The notes: generated by a model not told the origin, from the sequence alone. A stretch of 64,000 nucleotides of DNA from Pseudoips prasinana (GCA_951640165.1 OX621266.1:7998001-8062000), one strand, 5' to 3'; shown: positions 43,581 to 52,730, counted from the stretch's first letter. Numbers and translations are program-made.

Positions 43581-45224
43581 ATGTTTTCCACCCCTCCTAA
43601 AGGCGCTCTCGCAGCAACGGCGGAACAAGACAAGAGTAGGAGGAAAACATTCGTTATTGACCACACCTCCCCAATCCAAACCGCCCTCGCTGCCAGCCCT
43701 GCCATCAGTAAACCCAGTGGCAGCGCCGGCAGCGTGAGTGGCCAAAAGCTGCTAGCCAAGAAGGTCTGTGTTAAACACTCCCCTCCTCCGAAGGGGCCCC
43801 TCCACACACAAAAGGCAGTTGTAGCCCCACCGAAAGGGAAGGCCATCGACAAGACATCTGTGCCTAAACGCACCTCGACAGGTTCATCAGCCGTAAAATA
43901 TTCACCTGGCCCCGCGGTTCAGGCTCCGGACAGCTCCGAGGCCGCATTGCGCCTTATGTTGGAAGGCTTAGCACGAGAGGCTGAACGGCTAACCAAGGAG
44001 TCCCAATCGGCCATGGAGCGGTCCGGAAACCTGAAGCGCGAAATAAAAGAGACGCTCAACAGAAATCTATCGAGGCTGCCCCATATTATTATGGAAATGT
44101 TTGTCGGAGTGGCAAGGCATTTAGATAACGCCACAGCCGAAGTTCCCCAAAACATTAGCAGACACGAGGGGGGGACCCAGATAATTAACTCGACGAAAAA
44201 CCAGACCAAACGAGACAACCACACCCAGACCACAACAATAACCAGTGAACAAGCACCATCCGCCACCAATGAGGGCGAAACCTTGATACTACTGAGGGAG
44301 CTACTGAGTGAGGTGAAAGACGGCAGAAAAGATATGACGGAGTGTGCGCTCAATACACGCACACTCTCGCAAGAAATAAAAGCCGTGACGTCTGTACCTG
44401 CACCGCACTCAGTAGTACCCCAGTCCTATGCAAAAGCTGCGGCCACCCGTGTGCCTGAGATGCCACCGCCACTCCACTCTATAATCGTCTCATCGGAGGA
44501 CGTAATGGACACCTCTGGGACGATTATAGACAAAATAAGGGAGATGGTGGACGCAAAGACCTCAAGAGTACGGGTGGACCGTATTCGAAAAATCAAGGAC
44601 AAAAGGGTGATTTTAGGGTGTGCAAATAGAAAGGACTTGCAGGAGGTGACTGCGAAATTGAAGAACTCGCCTTCAAACCTGACAGTAGCAGAGGCGAAAT
44701 TCAAAAATCCGCTTCTGCTGCTTACAGATGTGCTGGCGTTTAACACGGACGATGATGTTGTGGGGTCCATTAAAAATCAAAATGGGCACCTACTTGGCGA
44801 CCTGTCTCCTGAGGAAGTAACTGTCGCAGTGAAGTACAGGCGTAGGGCGAGGAATCCAAATGAACAACATGTTGTTTTGGAGGTCTCGCCCCCCGTGTGG
44901 AGGAGGCTGATCGGGGCAGAGAAAGTTTACATCGACCTTCAGCGGGTCAGGGTGTTTGACCAAAGCCCGCTGATACAGTGCACCCGATGCCTCTGCTTCG
45001 GTCACGGACGAAGCCTCTGCACGGAGAGCAACGACCTGTGCTCTCACTGCGGCGGCGTGCACCGGCGACCCGACTGTCCCAAATGGCGCGCCGGAGAGAA
45101 ACCAAGTTGTAAGAACTGCACAGCGGCAAAATCCGAAAAGGAAGACCACAACGCATTCGACAGCGACTGTCCCATTCATAAAAAATGGGATGCTCTTGCG
45201 AGAGCTAGGATTGCCTATTCCTAA
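43581..45224 (+). CDS. Gag-like ORF1 protein of E4
   Basis: The 547-aa protein starts at an ATG 246 nt after the satellite break. It has a Lys/Ser/Pro-rich N-terminus, a predicted helical region around 110-260, a conserved domain at about 300-460 and zinc knuckles at about 466-531 (CX2CX4HX4C, CX2CX3HX4C, then a longer CX2C...H...C). The C-terminus ends CPIHKKWDALARARIAYS, immediately after the last knuckle. The knuckle set and this ending are typical of LINE ORF1 proteins, but I cannot assign the clade with confidence; it is neither the E1 nor the E2 family. The expected role is RNA binding and targeting of the particle to chromosome ends. No ORF2 follows, so reverse transcriptase would have to come from another element. 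Confidence 0.85.
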   Translation: MFSTPPKGALAATAEQDKSRRKTFVIDHTSPIQTALAASPAISKPSGSAGSVSGQKLLAKKVCVKHSPPPKGPLHTQKAVVAPPKGKAIDKTSVPKRTSTGSSAVKYSPGPAVQAPDSSEAALRLMLEGLAREAERLTKESQSAMERSGNLKREIKETLNRNLSRLPHIIMEMFVGVARHLDNATAEVPQNISRHEGGTQIINSTKNQTKRDNHTQTTTITSEQAPSATNEGETLILLRELLSEVKDGRKDMTECALNTRTLSQEIKAVTSVPAPHSVVPQSYAKAAATRVPEMPPPLHSIIVSSEDVMDTSGTIIDKIREMVDAKTSRVRVDRIRKIKDKRVILGCANRKDLQEVTAKLKNSPSNLTVAEAKFKNPLLLLTDVLAFNTDDDVVGSIKNQNGHLLGDLSPEEVTVAVKYRRRARNPNEQHVVLEVSPPVWRRLIGAEKVYIDLQRVRVFDQSPLIQCTRCLCFGHGRSLCTESNDLCSHCGGVHRRPDCPKWRAGEKPSCKNCTAAKSEKEDHNAFDSDCPIHKKWDALARARIAYS

Positions 45225-46275
45225 CGTATCGCTGGAACCAGTCGCTGTCGAGTGTGCTGTTGGAGCAACCCAATTCCGGTTCTCCCTGAAACAAAAACAA
45301 ATAATTAACTCTGTCTATTATATAAATAGACAAGTAATTAAAAACGAAGAAATAAACAAAACAGAGGGGAACTGGACAGGGAAAAACCCGGTTAATCGCT
45401 ACTTGGCTCACCTTAAAGGATCATGGCCCTTTGTGGACCCCACAGCACATCCCAGGGCCGATCCCTATACAATCGGTCCTGCCACAAAGATTAAGACACA
45501 TATCTTCCTAGAAGAGTCGGCTTGGTACAGCCATATAACACTAATATATATCTATATACAACATATATAAACCGGGATATTTGTATAGAAAACATAATGA
45601 TTATGAAACAATACAAATAGCACTTAGATTAATATGTATAAAATAATCTATGAATATCTATGTACATATATTTAATCTATTAAACTCAGAAGGAGACAAG
45701 CATAACAGAGAAGGTTGCAAGAATATGTATTATGTAAAATACGTAAAAATTGCAAAAAGGGAAAGTGAAAAAGGAAGAGTAATAAAAATATATTATATTG
45801 TTGTTAAATAAATAAATATATATATAAATATCTATGAAATAATATTATCCAAAACTACTATCAAAAACGAATTCTATCTATAAATGCATCCTTTAAAATA
45901 CAAATAAACAAAAATAATGTGACTGTACCAAACGAACTCACATATATCAGACCATGGCCAAAACAACTTAACATAAAAACTAAAACTATATATTCAACTA
46001 CAATACATTTTTAAAACGAACAAAAATACTTTAGCAAACCCAACTTTGTAATAGTAAACTCATAAACAACATGCAATATATTCGAAATAAACACTAACTT
46101 AAAATATCAATCTAAAGCTAACTTATTAAAGCCAGACCTAAATAAAACTAAACAAAAATTACCTTCTTCAACATCAAATTCAATCTGCAGAAAAGCTTAA
46201 AACAGACCTACAAAAGGACTCTTGCCATGCAAGGGGTACAGTCAGCCTATTCCCCAAAAATGAGGGAATAACTCC
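45225..46275 (+). other. AT-rich 3' region of E4
   Basis: About 1,050 nt with no convincing ORF. Base composition switches sharply from the coding region to strongly AT-rich sequence. It contains a 7-bp hairpin (gtctatt 45313-45319 with aatagac 45325-45331) and a perfect 7-bp terminal stem (46248-46254 with 46264-46270) just before the poly(A). A 126-codon ORF that begins inside ORF1 at 45190 has no recognisable motif. Confidence 0.65.
46248..46270 (+). other. Terminal stem-loop of E4
   Basis: tattccc and gggaata pair perfectly around a 9-nt loop, ending 5 nt before the poly(A). A stem at this place is a plausible reverse transcriptase recognition signal. Confidence 0.5.
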
Positions 46276-46300
46276 AAAAAAAAAAAAAAAAAAAAAAAAA

Positions 46301-46315
46301 CCTAACCTAACCTAA

Positions 46316-46317
<2 letters not shown>
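46301..46317. repeat. Telomeric repeat tract (CCTAA)3CC
   Basis: CCTAACCTAACCTAACC is the C-strand of the canonical insect telomere repeat TTAGG. It lies between the poly(A) of E4 (25 nt) and the poly(T) of E5 (36 nt), so both elements have their 3' ends on this short tract. Confidence 0.95.
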
Positions 46318-46355
<38 letters not shown>

Positions 46356-46672
46356 GGGGTGGAAAATCCTGCATGGATGTCCTCCGCCTTGGGGGAGGCG
46401 GAGGGGTCTGTCAGACTCCTACTGACTAAAAACCACCCCGGTGTTCCATCTCACACCTGCGCCGGGGGTCGCGGGAACGAATGATACTTCCGCAACCCCA
46501 GCTGGTGCTGGCCCATGCCTGCGGGCCTCCTCGCATTAGCGGGGGGAGTGAGGTGTTCAACTCCCCCCGCAACGTCTAAGAGGGGCGCGCGTGGAACACG
46601 TCGCGCCGCCGCCTCGGGTCCAGATGTGTAGTGGGCGACGGACGCCCCCGAGTCCGTCGCCCCTGGACCCAT
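46318..46672 (-). other. 3' untranslated region and poly(A) of E5
   Basis: 319 nt of GC-rich UTR plus a 36-nt poly(A). It holds a perfect 9-bp stem (46381-46389 with 46396-46404) with a 6-nt loop about 30 nt from the poly(A). No ORF. Confidence 0.75.
46381..46404 (-). other. Perfect 9-bp stem-loop near the E5 3' end
   Basis: cctccgcct and aggcggagg pair perfectly. It is a likely recognition structure for the element's own reverse transcriptase; SART-type elements are known to need 3' UTR structure. Confidence 0.5.
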
Positions 46673-49600
46673 TTAGGGGGGCTGGAAGAGGGCATTGTCC
46701 GCCCTCCGCCGACGCCCGGTGCGTCTGCTGCGGGCCGGATGAGAGGATGTAATCTCCCTCTCCCGCTCCGCAGCTTCCTTCCGCGAGATGACTGTCTCGC
46801 AGAAGGAAACCACCGCGTCCCAGGACTCCTCGCTGCCAACCATCGAGTTCACGACGGCCGTCAGCGACAAGTCACTGCCTACTCCAAAAATGAGGGCACG
46901 GCGCTGCTCCTCCCAAGCGGCACACTCTGCCAGCGTATGCAGCGCCGTGTCCTCCCGACAGTCGACGCAGTGGTGACACCGGGCGTCCGGCTCCCTGTTT
47001 ATGCGACACAGGTACTTCCCGAAGCAGCCATGCCCCGAGAGTACCTGCGTCACCCGAAACGTCAGGGAGCCGTGCCTCCTCCCGAGCCAACGCTCGAGTA
47101 CCGGCCGGACCGCCTCGATAGTGACGAGGCCGGCGGTTGGGCGCGATAGCCTGTCCCGCCATTCCGCCACCAGGGCCTCGCGAAGCTGGGACCGACGCAG
47201 CCCCATGTGTTGCTGCATCGGCCCCTCGCCTTGCGCCAGCATCTCCTCGCGCCACCGGTACAGTGACGCGAGTACTTTCGCCTCGAGGTCCCAGGGCGGG
47301 GATCCGGCCAGTACACAAGCCGCCTCGTAGGAGACCGTGCGATACCCCCTGATAACTCTGACGGCCATAGCTCTCTGCGGTCTCCGCAAAACAGCGATGC
47401 TACCGGCCGTCAGGTCAGCCGCCCAGATCGGGGCCCCGTACAGGGCCATCGATCGCACGATCCCCACGTAGAGCCGCCTACAGGCTGCGCTCGGGCCCCC
47501 CAGATTGGGAAGCAGCGTTGACAGCGCCCCAGCCACGCCCATCAGCTTGGGCACCAGCCGCCGGAAGTGGGGTCCGAAGTCCCACCGGCTGTCGAGCACC
47601 AATCCCAGGTACTTCATGGTAGGCTCGACAGCGATCCGGACCCCCCCGACCACAATGTGTGATCCGGGCGGCGGCGCCCGCCGGGGACCATGGAACATCA
47701 TGGCCTCCGACTTGCTGAGGGCCACCTCCAGGCCGAGGCGCCGGATGCGGCCCACCACCTGTGAGACCGCCGCCGTCGCCAGCAACGCTGCCTCCCTGTG
47801 CGAACTCCCACGGGCCGTGACCAGCGTGTCGTCCGCATAACACGTCAGGTCCACGCCCGGCTGGAGTTCGCCCCTCAGCACCCAGTCGTACCCGATGTTC
47901 CACAGGAGCGGGCCCAATACCGAACCCTGTGGAACACCGCACGACATTGAGTGCCGGTGTCCGCCATCACGTCCCACGTAGGTGACACACCTCTCCGCCA
48001 GGTAATCCCCAACAATGTGGCGGAGGTAGGAAGGCACCCGATGATATCGCAGTGCCTCCCGAATGCAACTCCAGGGCAGGGTGTTGAAAGCGTTGGAGAT
48101 GTCCAAGGACACCGCCAACATCACCCCACCCCGGGACACCGCTTCCTCCGCCAGGACTCTCACCCTCGACACAGCGTGAATGGTAGAGCGCCCATGCCGA
48201 AAGCCGAACTGGCTCTCGTCCAGGTCCGGCCCCTCTCCGCACAAGTGGCCGACGAGGCGGACTGCGATTATCCGCTCGAGCAGCTTGCCCACCTCGTCCA
48301 GCAGCACTATGGGCCGGTACCCGGATGGCGAGTCTGCAGGGCGCCCCGCCTTTCTGAGCAGGACCAGACGACCAGATTTCCACAAGGTGGGAAACTGGCC
48401 CCGCTCAAGGCACGCTGTGTAGAGACCTCTCAGTTGGGGACCCAGCTCCTTCAGAGCGAGGGCTAACACGCAGCCGTGAATCCCGTCGGGCCCCGGAGCC
48501 ACGTTTTTGGCCCGGAGCCGCATCACGGCCGCCCTCAACTCTTCTTGTGTCACCTCTGGGACGCTGATGACGTTCTCGTCTGTAGGCTCTGCGGCTGTGG
48601 GCAAAGCCATTGGCGGTGGCGTATGCTCCGCTCTTGCCGGGAAGAGGGCTGCCACTACTTCCTCCAGCAGCTCGGGTTGGAGACTCTCCGTGATTGGAGG
48701 CGCCGCGGCTCGAAGTTTCCCTCGAACCGCACGATAAGGGCGCCCCCACGGATCTCTGTCCAGAGTCTCCAACATCTCCTCCCTGGCTCGCGTCTTGGCC
48801 TCGCCAATGGCCAGCCACAGAGCCTCCTTTGCCGCGCGGTACACCTCATACCGCGCGGCCTCTTCGTCAGGGACCCGACGACGTCTCCTCCGGTATCGGG
48901 TGTACTGGCGCCTGACCGCCACGCACGCGACGCGCAACTGTGCGATCTCGGCGGTCCACCAGTACACCTGGCGCCTTTCTGTCTGTGTGTGGACCCGGGG
49001 CATAGACGCGTCGCAGATTTGCGTCATCGCCCCGCGGAACCACAGCGCCTCCTCTTCGACGTCGACGGGTCCATTCGTCGCCGACTCCCGGTACCAGGCC
49101 TGGACAATGGCGGCCTCCTCGAGAAGTTCCTTGTCGATGCGCTTACGCGCCCAGCGCGGACCGTCCGCTCGCGGGGCCGGTGGACTGCGGCCGCCAGTGG
49201 TCTGGGCGGAGACGTCGAAACGGATATACCGATGATCCGACAACGTCTCCACCTCCACGGCGACACGCCAGTCGCGGACACGGCTCGCGACAGCAGGGCT
49301 AGCGAACGAGACGTCCACTATTGAACCACCCCGCTGCCGCACGCACGTGTGGACCGACCCCCGATTTAGGACGGTCAAGCCAGTCGTGACCGCCCACTCC
49401 TCCAGCACCTCACCCCGGGCATCCGTCACCGGAGATCCCCACGCCGCAGACTTGGCGTTGAGATCCCCGAGCAACAGCACGGGGCGAGGGTGGAGCCGGC
49501 CTACGACGGCACCCAACTCGACAAGGAAGTTCTCGAAGTCGGCGAGACTCTTGTTGGGCGAAAAATACGCCCCAACCGTACCAATGCCGTCCACGAGGGC

Positions 49601-49819
49601 TGCTACCCAGCCGTGACCTCGGGACGGGTGGACAAGAGCCCCGCCAATGATGGCCACCAAGCCGTCCAAGTCCCCCAACCAGTTATCCCTGGGGGGGACA
49701 AAGTACGGCTCGGCGACCACCGCCACGCGAATCGACCACTCCGCCATGCTCTGGAGCAAGAGATCCTGAGCTCTGGCACAGTGGTTGATATTGCCCTGGA
49801 GGAAATGTAACAGCGCCAT
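46673..49819 (-). CDS. ORF2 of E5: endonuclease-reverse transcriptase (R1 clade, SART-like)
   Basis: The 1,048-aa enzyme should nick TTAGG repeats and copy the element RNA into them. The APE-type endonuclease is at about residues 3-205: LQGNINHC at the N-terminus, AVVAEPY, GDLNAKSAAWG near 116 and SDHRYIRFD near 193. The reverse transcriptase spans about 455-730 with YRPIVLLDEVGKL, SLDISNAFN, GVPQGSVLGPLLWN and the catalytic CYADDT near 660. A C-terminal CCHC motif (CX2CX9HX4C, about 945-965, CHHC...HTLAEC) is the R1-clade hallmark. No interruption. The ATG at 49819 overlaps the ORF1 stop as TAATG. Sense strand faces left, toward the side where the TTAGG strand points. Confidence 0.95.
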   Translation of the reverse strand: MALLHFLQGNINHCARAQDLLLQSMAEWSIRVAVVAEPYFVPPRDNWLGDLDGLVAIIGGALVHPSRGHGWVAALVDGIGTVGAYFSPNKSLADFENFLVELGAVVGRLHPRPVLLLGDLNAKSAAWGSPVTDARGEVLEEWAVTTGLTVLNRGSVHTCVRQRGGSIVDVSFASPAVASRVRDWRVAVEVETLSDHRYIRFDVSAQTTGGRSPPAPRADGPRWARKRIDKELLEEAAIVQAWYRESATNGPVDVEEEALWFRGAMTQICDASMPRVHTQTERRQVYWWTAEIAQLRVACVAVRRQYTRYRRRRRRVPDEEAARYEVYRAAKEALWLAIGEAKTRAREEMLETLDRDPWGRPYRAVRGKLRAAAPPITESLQPELLEEVVAALFPARAEHTPPPMALPTAAEPTDENVISVPEVTQEELRAAVMRLRAKNVAPGPDGIHGCVLALALKELGPQLRGLYTACLERGQFPTLWKSGRLVLLRKAGRPADSPSGYRPIVLLDEVGKLLERIIAVRLVGHLCGEGPDLDESQFGFRHGRSTIHAVSRVRVLAEEAVSRGGVMLAVSLDISNAFNTLPWSCIREALRYHRVPSYLRHIVGDYLAERCVTYVGRDGGHRHSMSCGVPQGSVLGPLLWNIGYDWVLRGELQPGVDLTCYADDTLVTARGSSHREAALLATAAVSQVVGRIRRLGLEVALSKSEAMMFHGPRRAPPPGSHIVVGGVRIAVEPTMKYLGLVLDSRWDFGPHFRRLVPKLMGVAGALSTLLPNLGGPSAACRRLYVGIVRSMALYGAPIWAADLTAGSIAVLRRPQRAMAVRVIRGYRTVSYEAACVLAGSPPWDLEAKVLASLYRWREEMLAQGEGPMQQHMGLRRSQLREALVAEWRDRLSRPTAGLVTIEAVRPVLERWLGRRHGSLTFRVTQVLSGHGCFGKYLCRINREPDARCHHCVDCREDTALHTLAECAAWEEQRRALIFGVGSDLSLTAVVNSMVGSEESWDAVVSFCETVISRKEAAEREREITSSHPARSRRTGRRRRADNALFQPP

Positions 49820-49821
49820 TA
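49817..49821 (-). promoter_or_regulatory. TAATG stop-start overlap between E5 ORF1 and ORF2
   Basis: Read on the minus strand, the ORF1 stop TAA (49821-49819) shares its last base with the ORF2 ATG (49819-49817). This is the arrangement proved to couple translation in SART1. Confidence 0.88.
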
Positions 49822-52128
49822 GGCTGTGTCCATTCCCTCCGCACCCCTCTCAGGCCGGGAGTCGGCCGTAGGGCAGCCAGGCTGTCGGGGGGGTAAAGAG
49901 CCCCCGGCAGCCTTGGCTCCCTTTTTCTTGCTCTTGGTGGGTGCGCCACAGGCCTTCCCGCCCGCTCTGTGCCCCGCGGGCCTCCCTGCAGCTGTACAGA
50001 GGCTGCAGTTTGGCGCCGCAGAGCACTGGGCCGCCTTGTGGCCGGGCTGGCCGCAGCGATAACACTCCTCGCTGCGGTCCGTTTCAGCGGTGCACCGCGC
50101 CCGGACATGCCCAATGTTCAGGCATCGGTAGCACCACATAGCCCTGGGCTGCATCAGCTTGACCCTGGCTGCAACCCACCCCACCAACAGTCGCCCAGCA
50201 CTGGCGACGATATTCGCCGCCGCCACCGGACACCGCACCCAGATAAATCCGAGTCCGGAGGCGTCGGCGCGAATGTCGCCCGTCCGCACATCCTCGGGTC
50301 GACATCCACCGACCCGGGCAACGGCCGCCAAAACCTCGGCCGGAGTCGTCGAGTCATCCAGGCCGTCGACACGCAGCTCCGCGGTCTTCACCGGCCTGGA
50401 CACCCGGACGTCATCCGGGTTTAGGACCTCCTTCAACTTGGCGGCCAGGATTTCCGCCTTCGCCCCGCTGGAGTCACCCGACACCTCAAGCAGCCGCGCC
50501 CCCGTAACCGCCGACTTCATCCTGAAGCCGGACGGTGTGCCAAGGTCGGGGAACGCGACTTTGGCTTTTGCCTCGGTCAGGACCGCCTTATACGTAATGC
50601 CCCTTTCGGCGGCTCCGGGCTGCAGTGTTATCACTACAGCCGCGGAGCGTGGGGCTCTGACCTTAGGCGGTCCCTGTGCCTTCTTGGGTACCGGTGCTCC
50701 AGCGGGTGCTGGTGCTGGCGGGGCCGCCTTCTTCTTTTTGCGGCCCCTCTTGACGACTGTCGTCCAGGCCTCAGTACTAGGCCCAGACGCAGCCGCTGGA
50801 GGCGCCGCTGGAGGCACCGCTGGAGGCGCCGCTGGAGGTCCCGTTGTCCGGGAGGTCGGCATCTGGGACACGGGCTTTGAGGTCACTGTCCTTCCTGGTC
50901 GGCTCGGTTTAGCTGCCGCGGCCACCGCGGCCGCCGGGCCCCGTTCGTGGACAACCTCCCTCCTCCGCCCGTCCCCGGCGAGTGGAGGGCGGACGGACTC
51001 CGCCGGGAGGAGCCTCGCCTCTATGGCCTCGAGGCGGGCACCAACCATCTTACCGCACTGCATCATGCAGACGCGGACGATCTTTTCGACCTCCGCATCC
51101 ACAAGTGCAGGGGTTGAGAAAGAGGCCGGCGATGGAGCCGACGATGGGGCCGCCACAGGAGAGGACCCGGTGACTGCGGGAGCCGTCCCTTGGGCGGCAA
51201 CCTGCCGCTTGAGGTCCTCCAGCTCCGATCGGAGACGGCCGTTCTCCTCCCACAACTTCGCCGTCTCCTCGGTGCTGGTGCGATTGGCGAGGACCTCAAC
51301 CGCCTCCCGGATGCCGTCAGCTGCCTCCTTCAGAGCTCGAGTGAACGTGCCCTTCAGGTTGCCCGATTTGGTGGCAACCCTCAGAACCACGTCCACTCCG
51401 TCCAAAACCTGGCGGCTGAGCGCCACCGCCGATGGGCTCCCTCCAGCCATCCGAGCGGAGCGCTGCTCTCTGGCTCGTCGGGCTAACTCACTGACTTCGT
51501 CAGCCGCGGCTTCTTTTCGTTGTGCCCGCCTAGCAGCAGCGGCCTCCGCACGATTGCTGCCCAGCAGTGAAGCAGTGGAGCCCCCGCTCGAGTCAGCCAT
51601 GGCTAGCCCAGGGTCGCTCTCCGCGCCCTCCACATGCTCCACTGGAGCTGGCGCAACAAAGCGACCCCGCCCGTCACGCTCCGGCATCCGAGCAATGGCT
51701 CCACTCGGAACCGCGCGAACTTTGCCTCTCCGGGCCGTGGAGACTTTGGCGACCACCAAGTTCTCCCTACTTGAGGACCCGCTGCGCTTCCTCCCATGTC
51801 CGGACCTGGATCCAGATCCAGACCTGGAACGGCACCCGCGTGTGTCCTCGTCGGACATTTGGTCAGGAAGAGGAGTGGCTGGACGGGACCTGGACCTGGT
51901 GGTCCCCCTACTCCTTCTTGCACAGTGCGCCAACTCGACTTCCTCGTCTTCTTCATTATTATTAGGACGCACAAAACTGGGCGTGTGCGCCCTATCCGCA
52001 ACCTCTGTAGGCAATTGTCTCATGGTGTCCCCCCCAGATACGGTGGGACAGCCGGGCCCTAATGGACCCGGGAGGGATTCTCCGGCATAGCCGGTACCCT
52101 CCTGGGGTAGTGTTTTCCTAGAAGACAT
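49819..52128 (-). CDS. ORF1 (Gag-like) of E5, R1 clade
   Basis: The 769-aa protein is expected to bind element RNA and carry it to telomeric chromatin. The N-terminal 200 residues are basic and Ser/Arg-rich, with SRSGSGSRSG-type stretches that may act in nuclear targeting. A charged helical segment around 290-310 (EENGRLRSELEDLKRQ) could form a coiled coil. A Pro/Ala-rich linker and a lysine run (KRGRKKKK) follow. A conserved domain at about 500-655 precedes three knuckles at about 664-727 (CX2CX4HX4C twice, then a longer third). The same domain order is seen in the ORF1 of E7, so the two families are related. The opposite strand carries a 643-codon ORF, a by-product of the GC-rich composition. 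Confidence 0.92.
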   Translation of the reverse strand: MSSRKTLPQEGTGYAGESLPGPLGPGCPTVSGGDTMRQLPTEVADRAHTPSFVRPNNNEEDEEVELAHCARRSRGTTRSRSRPATPLPDQMSDEDTRGCRSRSGSGSRSGHGRKRSGSSSRENLVVAKVSTARRGKVRAVPSGAIARMPERDGRGRFVAPAPVEHVEGAESDPGLAMADSSGGSTASLLGSNRAEAAAARRAQRKEAAADEVSELARRAREQRSARMAGGSPSAVALSRQVLDGVDVVLRVATKSGNLKGTFTRALKEAADGIREAVEVLANRTSTEETAKLWEENGRLRSELEDLKRQVAAQGTAPAVTGSSPVAAPSSAPSPASFSTPALVDAEVEKIVRVCMMQCGKMVGARLEAIEARLLPAESVRPPLAGDGRRREVVHERGPAAAVAAAAKPSRPGRTVTSKPVSQMPTSRTTGPPAAPPAVPPAAPPAAASGPSTEAWTTVVKRGRKKKKAAPPAPAPAGAPVPKKAQGPPKVRAPRSAAVVITLQPGAAERGITYKAVLTEAKAKVAFPDLGTPSGFRMKSAVTGARLLEVSGDSSGAKAEILAAKLKEVLNPDDVRVSRPVKTAELRVDGLDDSTTPAEVLAAVARVGGCRPEDVRTGDIRADASGLGFIWVRCPVAAANIVASAGRLLVGWVAARVKLMQPRAMWCYRCLNIGHVRARCTAETDRSEECYRCGQPGHKAAQCSAAPNCSLCTAAGRPAGHRAGGKACGAPTKSKKKGAKAAGGSLPPRQPGCPTADSRPERGAEGMDTA

Positions 52129-52431
52129 TCTGATCCTTATTACCCTGCGGGCCGGTTTACCCCCCGGTAGCCCCTGCGCCGGGTAATGCTCAGGGGTTAA
52201 GGGGTTAAACCTCTGAATACTCCCCTTCTAGTGAATAGAAGGGGGAAAAGAGGCGAGAGATGTCGGAATATTCGCCACGGACGGTGGCTTATCCCCATGC
52301 ATGCATAGGAAAAAGCCAGCGCCCATGCCCAGGGCACACCAATCCGAAAAACTTCCGTTCCCACCGAATATAAATATTCGAATGGGACCAGAAGCCTCGG
52401 ACCACGAGGAGGTTTTCCGACCACGTGCCCC
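52129..52431 (-). other. 5' untranslated region of E5
   Basis: 303 nt between the telomeric junction and the ORF1 ATG. It has a perfect 9-bp stem (52222-52230 with 52236-52244) and a small palindrome at 52365-52380. The element begins GGGGCACGTG. A promoter is expected here but I see no decisive motif. Confidence 0.65.
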
Positions 52432-52440
52432 AACCTAACC
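52432..52440. repeat. Telomeric repeat remnant between E5 and E6
   Basis: aacctaacc (GGTTAGGTT on the minus strand) separates the E5 5' end from the E6 poly(A). Less than two full units remain. Confidence 0.85.
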
Positions 52441-52716
52441 TTTTTTTTTTTTTTTTTTTTTTGTTTGCGCTGGGAAAAAATGCGGGGATGGACGGGTTAT
52501 GTGGGACTCTCCGGCTAGTCCGGCATACCCACTAAAATAACCCAGCGGCACTCCCGCATCGTCTATTTGGAGGAGGACTGGGAAACCGGCACAGCCTTTA
52601 CGTCCAGTCCCCCACCGACGACCGCCCGCTTTTACAGCGGGGCCCGCACGCCCCTTCCTAAGTGGAGGGGCCCGGAAACGACCGTGAGTGCTCGGCCGTT
52701 CCCGCCCGACGTGGGT
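52441..52716 (-). mobile_element. E6: 5'-truncated 3' fragment of an E7-type element
   Basis: A 22-nt poly(T) (52441-52462) begins a 276-bp stretch that matches the 3' UTR of E7 and E8. The match ends at the sequence gacg, 2 nt before the stem that surrounds the ORF2 stop codon in those elements, and telomeric repeat resumes. Reverse transcription probably aborted at this stem. It has the shorter 3' end subtype shared with E8. No coding capacity. Confidence 0.9.
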
Positions 52717-52730
52717 AACCTAACCTAACC
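52717..52730. repeat. Telomeric repeat remnant between E6 and E7
   Basis: aacctaacctaacc, nearly three units of CCTAA, flanked by the truncated 5' end of E6 and the poly(T) of E7. Confidence 0.88.

Larger units (their letters stand above)
43335..46300 (+). mobile_element. E4: non-LTR element with Gag-like ORF only, poly(A) joined to CCTAA
   Basis: It starts where the satellite is broken off and ends in a 25-nt poly(A) (46276-46300) followed directly by CCTAACCTAACCTAACC. It carries a 246-nt leader, one Gag-like ORF (43581-45224) and about 1,050 nt of AT-rich 3' sequence. No endonuclease or reverse transcriptase is present. The sense strand reads into CCTAA, the orientation used by TRAS elements of silkworm. 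No target-site duplication links the two ends: the left flank is satellite and the right is telomeric. The 5' boundary is set only by the loss of satellite match, so it is the less certain end. Confidence 0.75.
46318..52431 (-). mobile_element. E5: full-length R1-clade, SART-like telomeric retrotransposon
   Basis: On the minus strand it reads from GGGGCACGTG at 52431 to a 36-nt poly(A) (poly(T) at 46318-46353). Telomeric repeat flanks both ends: GGTTAGGTT before the 5' end and GGTTAGG after the poly(A). Sense strand and TTAGG lie on the same strand, as for SART elements in silkworm. ORF1 (49819-52128) and ORF2 (46673-49819) are intact, so it may be active. It is a different family from E6-E9. 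Confidence 0.95.

Noticed and set aside
45190..45570. 126-codon ORF overlapping the end of E4 ORF1, considered as an ORF2 remnant
   Set aside because: No endonuclease or reverse transcriptase motif, and it runs into the AT-rich non-coding region.
50159..52090. 643-codon ORF on the plus strand opposite E5 ORF1
   Set aside because: It mirrors a GC-rich coding strand; the sense frame has zinc knuckles and the R1 Gag layout, whereas the antisense product is low-complexity Ser/Ala/Arg.
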